From MED-G105 sp965263305 (lineage in GTDB: Bacteria > Pseudomonadota > Alphaproteobacteria > Caulobacterales > Parvularculaceae), in NCBI GenBank assembly GCA_965263305.1, contig OZ253666.1, positions 1,426,001 through 1,490,000 on the forward strand: 64,000 nucleotides of DNA, in the 5' to 3' direction. Below are positions 8,638-16,268 of the stretch, in pieces (position 1 is the stretch's first letter; each line of letters starts with the position of its first letter). The notes beneath the pieces are model-generated. The model did no database searches. It was not told the origin of the DNA and saw only the letters and a list, made by a program, of their open reading frames with translations. The translations under genes were made by a program, and so were the position numbers.

Positions 8638-11600
8638 ATGGTGAAGATTGTCACCATCCACGGGACGAATAACGGGGATCCATCGTCCTCCGGCGACTAT
8701 TGGTGGCAGCGCGGCAGCGCCTTCCAGAAAAAGCTCCTCGCCTATGTCACGCACGTAAAAGGCGTAGAGTTTATCCCGTTTCACTGGTCGGGAGAGAATT
8801 CCGAAAAGGCCCGGCGCGAAGCGGGCGAGGCGCTGTTCAAAAAACTCCGCACCATGGAAAAAGACAGCGATGATGATGTCGCCTTGGTCGGCCACAGCCA
8901 TGGCGGTTCAGTGCTGAATCACACATTGTTCGCCGCCGCCGCGAAGGGTGTCGCCTTTGACAAGGTAAAATCTTGGATCACCGTCGGCACGCCGTTCATC
9001 CACACAGCCCGGTCCGCGAACCCATTTAACAGAACGGGCATCTGGGGAACGGTGACGACCATCGCGGTGTTGACCTTTCTGTTTCTTTTCGCCGTGGTGG
9101 TGCCCTTGCAATTCGCGGTGGTGCAGGACCTTTGGAACGCGCTGACCAATCAAGATGTTACCCAATGGCGGTTCCGGCAATTGCGGCATTACAGTCTCGG
9201 TGGCCTCAATCTTTTGTTCTTCTCTGTGATTATGCCGGTGCTGATTGGCGGGGCCATCTATCGCCTTGGCTCGCGCACGCGCAAACGCTTGAGCAAAAAG
9301 CACCAGGCCCGCTTCGCCGATCGCTGGCTGGCGCGTTGGACCGCGCTCAACCATGAAGACGATGAAGCCATCACCGCCCTTAAATCGGCGCGCACGGTCT
9401 CGTTGACTCTGGTGCCGTTCGATGCTGTGCGAAAAACGGTGAGCGCCGTGCTCATCCTGTTGGTGACGCTTTTATTTGCGTACGTTTCACTACTTTTTGG
9501 CGGCCGTGATTTCATACAGCGTCATGGGCCGCTCTGGATGACGTCGGCGGAAATCAGCTTTAAGGCGCCAGGGCGGCTCATCGATGTCGCTTACTCCCCC
9601 GACGGGAAATGGCTGGCCACAGTCTCCGGCGATCGCGCGGCGCGAATTATTGATGTTGAATCTGGCGAGATCAAACATCTATTGCCCCATAAGGGCGGGC
9701 CTTCCGCGCTTGCAGTTTCAAAAGAGGGCGACCAACTGCTCGTGTTCGGCTCAAGCAGCGGGGTCATTTGGAATGTTGAAACCGGTGACAAGGTTAGGTC
9801 GATCGATCTTGAGAACGCCTGGGCAAGCAACCTTGCGGCAATCGCGTTTTCCAACGCCCGTAACGTTATTCTCGCTCAAAAACTCACTGCCGTTTTAAAT
9901 CCTGACGGCGCGGCCGTCTATGACGCAACGACCGGTGCTGAACTTTTTGAGCTACAGTCAACCAACAAGTTGGGCCTCTCCGATCCGGTTTTTTCAGCAT
10001 CTGGCGATGTTATCTATGCTCTAGACGTCACGAAAAAAGGTGAAATTCAGATCTTCTCAGGAAAGAATGGCGCCCATCTCGGCAGCGTTTTTCCATCGTT
10101 TTTGGTAGACGGATTACCCGAGCGTGTTGAAGCGCTCTTAGGTTTGTCTGGTGAGTCTTACGATCCCAAAACCCTCTATGATACATCCGTAAGCCTCCAT
10201 CCCATTGTCGGCAGTGACAGCATTCTATTCTATTATACCCTAGCGTATAATGATAAACGCATCGCCGTACGCGAAGCATTCCGTGGGACAACTAGCCAAA
10301 ATAACGAAACGTCACCGCCAATCGTAGATTTCTACTTTTGGGTCTATCAGGATGTAACGGAAGGTGGGCTCGCCTCCGAAGCCTATGCCTCTGCAAGCGG
10401 GACGACCATTCTTCGATTTTTCGATGGGTTTGTTGCCTGGTCAATTGGTACTGACGATATCACGGTTTTCCCCTCAAAAGGGAGCGATCATTTTTGGAAC
10501 CCCATCGCCCTGTCGCCCACGGCGAGGGAATGGGCGATGGGACGGCCCTTATCTGAAACGGACCCAATGAAGATTGTTGAAATTGGCGCCTTCCCATCAA
10601 CGGCGCCTAAGGGCGAAGAAGACGCTGAGAAAGAAAACAGTATCACTGGCGACAACGCGGGCGAAGACGCAAAAGGCGGCGCAGATAACCAGCAGCGACA
10701 ACCGCCGCCGACGCGCATCATCTCTGGACCGCCGAGTCCAGACACCACCAGAATCGATTATTTGGACAAACTCTATCACTATAGCGGCGGCATCGTCCTC
10801 GCACCGTGGACAGGTCGGGTGCAGGGTGACGCGACCAACCAAGCGCCCGATGCGATCGAATTCAAACCGCTTTCCATGCCCGAGTGGCCTGTCTTCGGCA
10901 TCTACTGGTCGTTGACGATGCTCTATGACAGACTTGATGAGTTTTTCGGGATCGACGAGACGCGTATCGCTTCGCTGCGTAGTTTGACGGACGACTCACT
11001 CGGCACAGATTACGTCGTGAACGAAGCGCGCTGGAACGGGCTCGCCGGGCTTGTACACCTTGCCTCCTTCGGTCTCTTCTTCGTATTCGCCGCCGGCGCC
11101 TGGGCGATCGGTCAAGCGATTTCATTTGTCTTCATGAGACCCCTGGTGGCGGTCATCAATCGCGGTCTTTCCGAACAAATGCGTAACCTCGCCTATGGCC
11201 ACGACGCCTACGGGGAACGGGTAAAGCAGGTGGCGGAAGGCGTTGCGCCCGCAGGCGAGAGTCAGTGGTCTGTCCTTCCGGACCGTATTGCGGATCAAAT
11301 TACGCAATATACGGAAGGCTATGCCCTTGAAACATTGCGGCGCCTGAGGCGGTTCCTCGGTGATGGGGGCAAGCAACTTGGCTCGCTCGATGCTGATGCC
11401 CTATCAGAACAAGTCTCATGGCAGGAACTGATCCACACATCGTATTTTGACATTGATGATTTCGCGAAACTCATGGCCGTTGCGCTCATTGAGCGCGGCG
11501 TCTGTGAGCCCACCGATGAATTTAAAAATGGGCCCGATTACCAGCAGCTACGCGATGAACTCGCCGCGATGCGCTTTGGCGGCGCCGACCAACCGGCGAA

Positions 11601-11691
11601 ACCAACGCTTCGCGCATCGCTTTCGGCGGGGGCGCTGCGTTTGTTTGAATTTAGTAAGAACTCACGGCCGGAAAGGGCGTCGCAAACGTAA
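8638..11691 (+). CDS. Alpha/beta-hydrolase-like, multi-pass membrane and beta-propeller fusion protein
   Basis: Large protein of about 1017 residues. Residues 1-130 look like an alpha/beta hydrolase: a start VKIVTIHGTNNGD, then the nucleophile-elbow motif GHSHGG with Ser at about 87, and TVGTPF. Three hydrophobic segments follow (about 137-163, 186-208, 268-288). From about 310 to 640 there are WD40/propeller-like repeats (VAYSPDGKWLATVSGDRAA, then WNVETGDKVRSI and similar). A charged linker at about 660-695 is followed by another membrane segment near 805-830 and a helical C-terminal domain. The function is unknown; a membrane-anchored lipase/esterase with a sensor domain is the simplest reading. 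The TTG at 8617 is an alternative start. Its 3' end overlaps the DUF3291 gene by 41 bases. Confidence 0.85.
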   Translation: MVKIVTIHGTNNGDPSSSGDYWWQRGSAFQKKLLAYVTHVKGVEFIPFHWSGENSEKARREAGEALFKKLRTMEKDSDDDVALVGHSHGGSVLNHTLFAAAAKGVAFDKVKSWITVGTPFIHTARSANPFNRTGIWGTVTTIAVLTFLFLFAVVVPLQFAVVQDLWNALTNQDVTQWRFRQLRHYSLGGLNLLFFSVIMPVLIGGAIYRLGSRTRKRLSKKHQARFADRWLARWTALNHEDDEAITALKSARTVSLTLVPFDAVRKTVSAVLILLVTLLFAYVSLLFGGRDFIQRHGPLWMTSAEISFKAPGRLIDVAYSPDGKWLATVSGDRAARIIDVESGEIKHLLPHKGGPSALAVSKEGDQLLVFGSSSGVIWNVETGDKVRSIDLENAWASNLAAIAFSNARNVILAQKLTAVLNPDGAAVYDATTGAELFELQSTNKLGLSDPVFSASGDVIYALDVTKKGEIQIFSGKNGAHLGSVFPSFLVDGLPERVEALLGLSGESYDPKTLYDTSVSLHPIVGSDSILFYYTLAYNDKRIAVREAFRGTTSQNNETSPPIVDFYFWVYQDVTEGGLASEAYASASGTTILRFFDGFVAWSIGTDDITVFPSKGSDHFWNPIALSPTAREWAMGRPLSETDPMKIVEIGAFPSTAPKGEEDAEKENSITGDNAGEDAKGGADNQQRQPPPTRIISGPPSPDTTRIDYLDKLYHYSGGIVLAPWTGRVQGDATNQAPDAIEFKPLSMPEWPVFGIYWSLTMLYDRLDEFFGIDETRIASLRSLTDDSLGTDYVVNEARWNGLAGLVHLASFGLFFVFAAGAWAIGQAISFVFMRPLVAVINRGLSEQMRNLAYGHDAYGERVKQVAEGVAPAGESQWSVLPDRIADQITQYTEGYALETLRRLRRFLGDGGKQLGSLDADALSEQVSWQELIHTSYFDIDDFAKLMAVALIERGVCEPTDEFKNGPDYQQLRDELAAMRFGGADQPAKPTLRASLSAGALRLFEFSKNSRPERASQT

Positions 11692-12117
11692 ACGCCGCCT
11701 CCGTCGGGCCATGGGCGTCGAGTGACGCAAGAGCGGCTTTGCCATCATCGATCGTCGGCATACGCCCAGCCTTGATCCACCATAGGGCGGCGTGGGCGGT
11801 TAGCATTGGCGCGAAAAACGCCGCCCGCCGTTCATAGAGTTTCTTATGGGCGGTGTTGAAAGCGAAGGCTTTCAATGCCTCGATACTCTCCCAAACACTG
11901 ATATTCACAATAATCAGCGGGTCATCGAAAGCGATGATCGATGTTGCGTCCCCTGCTTCTTCTTGCAGACGCCAGACAAAGCCCGGGCTTCGCTCCGCAA
12001 TCCCATTAATCGTCGGTAGGTTGTCAAAGAAATATTTATTCGCCGGATCGCCGGGCGGCGATCCCAACGTGGGCCCCGCAGTTTCGCGATATTGATTTGC
12101 GCTAACTGAAGCGTCAT
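11651..12117 (-). CDS. DUF3291 family protein, apparently frameshifted near its 5' end
   Basis: The C-terminal two thirds (INGIAERSPGFVWRLQ, then AFDDPLIIVNISVWESIEAL and ALWWIKAGRMPTI) are a clear DUF3291 domain, a dimeric alpha-beta barrel like antibiotic-biosynthesis monooxygenases. The family's N-terminus, MTLQLAQINIAKLRGP, is present at 12117-12070 but in a different frame from the rest, next to the run GGGCCCC at 12071-12077. One extra base there would restore a continuous protein. The ATG at 12117 lies 2 bases after the stop of the upstream thioesterase, supporting translational coupling. Read literally, the downstream frame can only start at 12139, inside the thioesterase gene, and gives an atypical N-terminus. 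This is either a sequencing error or a recent mutation. Confidence 0.8.
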
Positions 12118-12119
12118 CG

Positions 12120-12581
12120 TTACCGTCTCTGGCGCACATCCCACCGCACGGTCATCTCAGCAACCGTATCGCCGCTTTCATCCGTTAACGTTACATCGAC
12201 GTCGAAGGCGGCCTTCCCCTCCGCGTGTAATGTCGCGAGCAAGTCGGCGCCTGGTTCGCTGGTGCGGGCGTTGGCGGTGATCAGCCCCTTTGCAACCCGC
12301 TTATAGGCGATGCGCGCTTCGGCGGCGACCGGCCGCACGCTCATCATTACCGTCGCAAACGCCCCGGACATCGCGGCGCCGGACGCCGCCTCTCCCAACG
12401 TGTACAGAGCGCCGGCATGTTGCGAGCCAATATGGTTGACGCTGGTGTCGGTTTGCGCGAGCTGCGCGCTCCCTTCACCGTTTGCGACGCGCGTGATTTC
12501 AATGCCTGCGTGACGAGCAAACGGGACGGCGCTGGCCGTGGCGGCGCGGATCGTCTCATATATCGCCGGGTCAACGGTCAT
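12120..12581 (-). CDS. PaaI/DUF4442-type hotdog-fold thioesterase
   Basis: 153 residues with a hotdog-fold pattern: ITRVANGEGSAQLAQT, then SVNHIGSQHAGALYTLGEAASGAA (the N-H-x-G-S-H-A-G catalytic-helix region) and C-terminal beta strands. Proteins of this type hydrolyse acyl-CoA thioesters; the substrate is not known. The ATG at 12581 follows AAGGAG with 9 bases of spacing; the TTG at 12587 is too close to that site. It is the first gene of a two-gene unit with the DUF3291 gene. Confidence 0.85.
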   Translation of the reverse strand: MTVDPAIYETIRAATASAVPFARHAGIEITRVANGEGSAQLAQTDTSVNHIGSQHAGALYTLGEAASGAAMSGAFATVMMSVRPVAAEARIAYKRVAKGLITANARTSEPGADLLATLHAEGKAAFDVDVTLTDESGDTVAEMTVRWDVRQRR

Positions 12582-12698
12582 GATCAATCGCTCCTTTTTG
12601 ACGTTCCGGCGGAACCCTGTGTTGCGCAGAGGGTGTCAGGGGCCTGTCAGAACGTCAACAATGCGCTACAGTGTCGTTTTGCGCCATCGGAGAACCCC

Positions 12699-13298
12699 AT
12701 GGAACTCATCATTGCGATCGCGGCGGCATTGTTCGCAGATGCGTCCGCCCTTAATGCGAAGGAGGCCGTCACCCCTCTGACCCCGGCAGATAATGTGGAA
12801 CGGGCGGCACAAGAAATGAACAAACCATCTGACGGCGCGCATACCGATTACGATCCGATGAAACCGTTTGAACGCTTTGCCGGACAAACGTTAATTGGCG
12901 AGGGTACGGGGCCGGATGGGGCTTCCATTACTGACATCGCACAATGGCGCTTTATCTTAGGGGGCCGCGCCCTGCAGACAACGCACCGGATTAAGGGCAG
13001 CGACTATGGCGGGCGTACGATCTTCTTCTTTGATGAGGGGGCTAGGGAATATATCTTTCATTACTTCACGACGGCGGGGTTCCATACGACCGGAACCATT
13101 GAAGTCATCGATGATGGTTTTAAAAGCAGCGAGAAAATCTTGAACCACCCCCGTTTTACAGAAGTTCGCACAATGATCACGTTTGACGGTGACACGATAA
13201 TTGTCCGCTCCACCCATATCGATAAGGAAGGAACAGCGGGCGCCCCAGAAAACCAGTTGATTTACCGACCCTATGACGGCGCAGGACCGCAATTTTAG
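12699..13298 (+). CDS. Secreted DUF1579-like protein
   Basis: 199 residues with a short hydrophobic N-terminus (MELIIAIAAALFADASALNA) that resembles a signal peptide. The rest is beta-rich: FERFAGQTLIGEGTGPDG, then QWRFILGGRALQTTHRI, FFFDEGAREYIFHYFTTAGF and a repeated strand pattern. This matches lipocalin-like DUF1579 proteins by general pattern only; no function is known. The start was chosen at the ATG before the hydrophobic segment, because the longer frame overlaps the divergent thioesterase gene. Confidence 0.75.
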   Translation: MELIIAIAAALFADASALNAKEAVTPLTPADNVERAAQEMNKPSDGAHTDYDPMKPFERFAGQTLIGEGTGPDGASITDIAQWRFILGGRALQTTHRIKGSDYGGRTIFFFDEGAREYIFHYFTTAGFHTTGTIEVIDDGFKSSEKILNHPRFTEVRTMITFDGDTIIVRSTHIDKEGTAGAPENQLIYRPYDGAGPQF

Positions 13299-13342
13299 TA
13301 TTGCCGCCCCAATCAAGCCCACACAAAAGGACGTAAGCCCCC

Positions 13343-14026
13343 ATGACCGACGCCGCCTTCAGCCCCCTCGCCGAGCTCAATCACTTCATCGAGCGGGATG
13401 GTGATGAGATGATCGCCCGGTCGAGATCGTTCTTTGACGAGATCGCCCGGCGCCACAGCATTCGGGAATACCGACCGGACCCGGTGCCCCAAGCGGTGAT
13501 TGAAAATTGCATCGCCGCCGCGGCGAGAGCGCCGAACGGCGCCAACCACCAGCCATGGCACTTTGTGGCGGTGCAAGACCCGAATGTGAAAAAAGCCATT
13601 CGCGAGGCGGCCGAGGAAGAAGAGCGGGCCTTCTATGGCGGGCGCGCCAGCGACGAATGGTTAGACGCCCTCGCCCCCATTGGCACCGATGAGCACAAAC
13701 CCTTTTTGGAGATCGCGCCCTGGCTGATTGCCGTTTTCGCCCAGCGGCGCGGCGGCGTTGAAGCCGGCGATTCAAAGAAAAACTACTATATCAACGAAAG
13801 CGTCGGCATCGCCTCCGGGTTTTTGATCGCCGCTTTGCATCACGCGGGGCTTGCAACCCTCACCCATACGCCAAACCCGATGACGTTTTTGACGGAGACG
13901 CTAAAACGCCCGTCTACGGAGAAACCCTACCTCCTCGTTGTGGTGGGAAAACCGGCCGCTGACGCCGCCGTTCCCCACCATGCCCTGAAAAAGAAAGCCC
14001 TCGGCGACATTATGACGGTGATGTAA
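13343..14026 (+). CDS. Nitroreductase-family oxidoreductase
   Basis: 227 residues. The FMN-binding nitroreductase fold is indicated by ARRHSIREYRPDPVP near residue 34, AAARAPNGANHQPWHFV near residue 56, and the C-terminal GIASGFLIAALHHAGLATLTHTPNPM and LVVVGKPA. Such enzymes reduce nitro-, quinone or flavin substrates with NAD(P)H; the physiological substrate is unknown. It starts at the ATG at 13343 and is followed after 3 bases by the YaiI-type gene, so the two are probably one operon. Confidence 0.92.
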   Translation: MTDAAFSPLAELNHFIERDGDEMIARSRSFFDEIARRHSIREYRPDPVPQAVIENCIAAAARAPNGANHQPWHFVAVQDPNVKKAIREAAEEEERAFYGGRASDEWLDALAPIGTDEHKPFLEIAPWLIAVFAQRRGGVEAGDSKKNYYINESVGIASGFLIAALHHAGLATLTHTPNPMTFLTETLKRPSTEKPYLLVVVGKPAADAAVPHHALKKKALGDIMTVM

Positions 14027-14029
14027 ACC

Positions 14030-14473
14030 ATGCCGACGCCCCCAACCATTTTGGTCGACGCTGACGCCTGCCCGGTGAAAGACGAGATCTACAAAGTCGC
14101 CTTTCGGTACAATGCGCCCGTTAAGATCGTCGCCAATAGCTATATGCGTACGCCTGATCATGCGCTTATTGAACGCGTCATTGTCTCTGACGGCTTTGAC
14201 GCCGCCGATGATTGGATTGCGGAACATGCAAACGCTGACACGGTTGTTATCACAAGCGATATTCTGCTAGCGGAGCGATGCCTGAAAACGGACGCCGTTG
14301 TGCTCGCCCCGAACGGCAAGCCCTTTACCGGCGATTCCATTGGCGGAGCCCTAGCGACACGCGCAATCATGGCTGATTTGCGCGGCGGCGGCGATCAGGT
14401 AGGCGGCCCACCACCCTTCACAAAACAGGACCGATCGAAATTTTTACAAGCCTTGGATAAGGCGGTAGGATGA
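14030..14473 (+). CDS. YaiI/YqxD (DUF188) family protein
   Basis: 147 residues. The N-terminus ILVDADACPVKDEIYKVA, the middle VIVSDGFDAADDWIAEHA and DTVVITSDILLAERCLK are the family's hallmark acidic motifs, consistent with a PIN-like metal-binding nuclease fold (family knowledge; activity not well established). Length is normal. It follows the nitroreductase by 3 bases. Confidence 0.93.
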   Translation: MPTPPTILVDADACPVKDEIYKVAFRYNAPVKIVANSYMRTPDHALIERVIVSDGFDAADDWIAEHANADTVVITSDILLAERCLKTDAVVLAPNGKPFTGDSIGGALATRAIMADLRGGGDQVGGPPPFTKQDRSKFLQALDKAVG

Positions 14474-14585
14474 TCATTCTAAGCGCTGGCCCAGTGTCGG
14501 CCTAACCTGCCGTATTAGCGTCGATAAATAGGGGATCGTTACAACCCGATTTATCGAAAACGCGTCAATGAATGAGGGGAGCACA

Positions 14586-14930
14586 ATGCAAATCCAATAT
14601 CTTGAAATCGTTACCCCAAACGTAGACGAGACCTGCACCGCCCTCGCCGCGCCCTATGGGGTGGCGTTTAGCGAGCCGGAACCCGGCCTCGGGAATGCGC
14701 GCCTCGCCACGATGTCAGACGGAGGACGCATCGGCGTGCGTGCGCCAATGCGTGACGACGAGGAGCCGGTCGTGCGTCCTTACATGCTTGTGGATGACAT
14801 TGAGGCCGCATCCTCGGCTGTGGAGGCGGCGGGCGCTCAATTCGCCATGCGAGCGACGGAGATACCGGGTCAGGGCAAGTTCGCCATCTACTTTCTGGGC
14901 GGTATCCAGCACGGGTTGTGGGAACGGTAA
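14586..14930 (+). CDS. VOC-family (glyoxalase-like) protein
   Basis: 114 residues with the beta-alpha-beta-beta-beta module of the vicinal oxygen chelate superfamily: MQIQYLEIVTPNVDETCTAL, then ARLATMSDGGRIGVRAPM and PYMLVDDIEAASSAVEAAGA. Function in this superfamily ranges from dioxygenases to antibiotic binding, so no role is given. The ATG at 14586 follows AGGGGAG; an in-frame ATG at 14568 is less likely. Confidence 0.85.
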   Translation: MQIQYLEIVTPNVDETCTALAAPYGVAFSEPEPGLGNARLATMSDGGRIGVRAPMRDDEEPVVRPYMLVDDIEAASSAVEAAGAQFAMRATEIPGQGKFAIYFLGGIQHGLWER

Positions 14931-14969
14931 GGCGCGGCCGAGCCGCTACGCGGCGATATTCCGTCCACC

Positions 14970-14998
14970 AATGATAACGGATGTGATCCGTCGTCATT
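14970..14998. repeat. Imperfect inverted repeat between the VOC gene and dnaJ
   Basis: 13-bp arms AATGATAACGGAT and ATCCGTCGTCATT separated by TGT-like spacing, 11 of 13 positions pairing. It lies between two convergent genes and could act as a stem in the 3' end of either transcript, but there is no T-run, so it is not called a terminator. Confidence 0.5.
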
Positions 14999-15032
14999 AG
15001 AATGATCAACCGTTCCATTGAAATGTCGGGAC

Positions 15033-16166
15033 TCACCCTTCGGTGACGCCATCCCAAAACTTCTTCGCCTTTGCAAAGAAGCCTTTTGATTCTGGGCACG
15101 CATCGCCGCCGCCCGCTTCGCAGAATTCTTTCAGAAGTTCTTTTTGGCGCCCATTGAGGCCAACAGGGGTTTCAACGCCGATCTCCACGAAGAGATCGCC
15201 GCGGCCCTTTTGTTGAAGGCGGGTCATGCCTTTGTTACGCACACGGAACCGTTTGCCGGTTTGGACGCCTTCGGGAATGGAGATTTTGACCCGGCCGCCG
15301 TCAATGGTGGGCGCTTCAATATCGCCGCCTAACGCCGCCGTCGTCATCGGGATCGGCGTTGCGCAATAAAGATCGGCGCCGTCCCGTTCGAAAATGTCGT
15401 GGTCAGTGACATTGATGAAGATGTAGAGGTCACCCTCTGGCCCGCCGCGAGGGCCGGCTTCGCCTTCCCCGGCGAGGCGAATGCGCGTGCCGGTTTCGAT
15501 GCCCGCAGGCACATCCACCATCAGGGTGCGTTCTTTGCGGACGCGACCCTGGCCGCCGCAATCGGGGCAAGGATCTTTAATGATGTGGCCCTCCCCACCG
15601 CAATCTGGGCAGGTGCGTTCCATCGTGAAAAAACCCTGTTGAAACCGAACGCGCCCAGCGCCGTTGCAGGTGGTGCAAGTTGTCGGGCCGGATCCGGGCG
15701 CTGCGCCAGTGCCGTCGCAGGTCTCGCAAGTGACAGAGCCCGGCATTTTTATTTCAGCTTTTTTGCCCGCAAACGCCTCGGCAAGGGTGATATCGAGCGC
15801 GTATTTTAGATCGGCGCCGCGCCCCGGACCACGCCCGCGCGCGCCCTGACCGCGACCGCCCATAAATTCGGAAAAGATATCTTCAAAGATATCGGAGAAC
15901 GCGCCAGCGCCGCCAAAGCCAGCCCCGCCGCCCGCGCCGTTATTCTGGAACGCCGCGTGACCATACCGATCATAGGCGGCGCGTTTTTGCGGGTCCGACA
16001 AAATCTCGTAGGCCGCGCTAACATCTTTAAATTTTTGTTCAGCCGATGGATCATCAGCATTGCGATCAGGGTGAAACTGCATCGCCTTCTTGCGGAAGGC
16101 TGATTTAATAGCGCCGTCATCTGCCGCGCGATCAACACCTAATGTTGCGTAGAGATCATCCGTCAT
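15033..16166 (-). CDS. dnaJ: Chaperone protein DnaJ
   Basis: Hsp40 co-chaperone that stimulates the ATPase of DnaK and delivers clients to it. The 377-residue product has the N-terminal J domain with HPD (FHPDRNADD), a Gly/Phe-rich segment (about 75-110), four CxxCxGxG zinc-finger repeats (CETCDGTG, CTTCNGAG, CPDCGGEG, CPDCGGQG) and a C-terminal substrate-binding domain. It lies downstream of dnaK on the same strand, 102 bases away, as is usual in alphaproteobacteria. Confidence 0.97.
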   Translation of the reverse strand: MTDDLYATLGVDRAADDGAIKSAFRKKAMQFHPDRNADDPSAEQKFKDVSAAYEILSDPQKRAAYDRYGHAAFQNNGAGGGAGFGGAGAFSDIFEDIFSEFMGGRGQGARGRGPGRGADLKYALDITLAEAFAGKKAEIKMPGSVTCETCDGTGAAPGSGPTTCTTCNGAGRVRFQQGFFTMERTCPDCGGEGHIIKDPCPDCGGQGRVRKERTLMVDVPAGIETGTRIRLAGEGEAGPRGGPEGDLYIFINVTDHDIFERDGADLYCATPIPMTTAALGGDIEAPTIDGGRVKISIPEGVQTGKRFRVRNKGMTRLQQKGRGDLFVEIGVETPVGLNGRQKELLKEFCEAGGGDACPESKGFFAKAKKFWDGVTEG

Positions 16167-16268
16167 GGGCTTCGCTTCACCGCGAGAATACTATTTTAGA
16201 GCCAACACAGGCTGGACGAGCGGGCGGACTGACACAGCCTCGCCCACCCGTCAAAATGCCTGGTGCGC

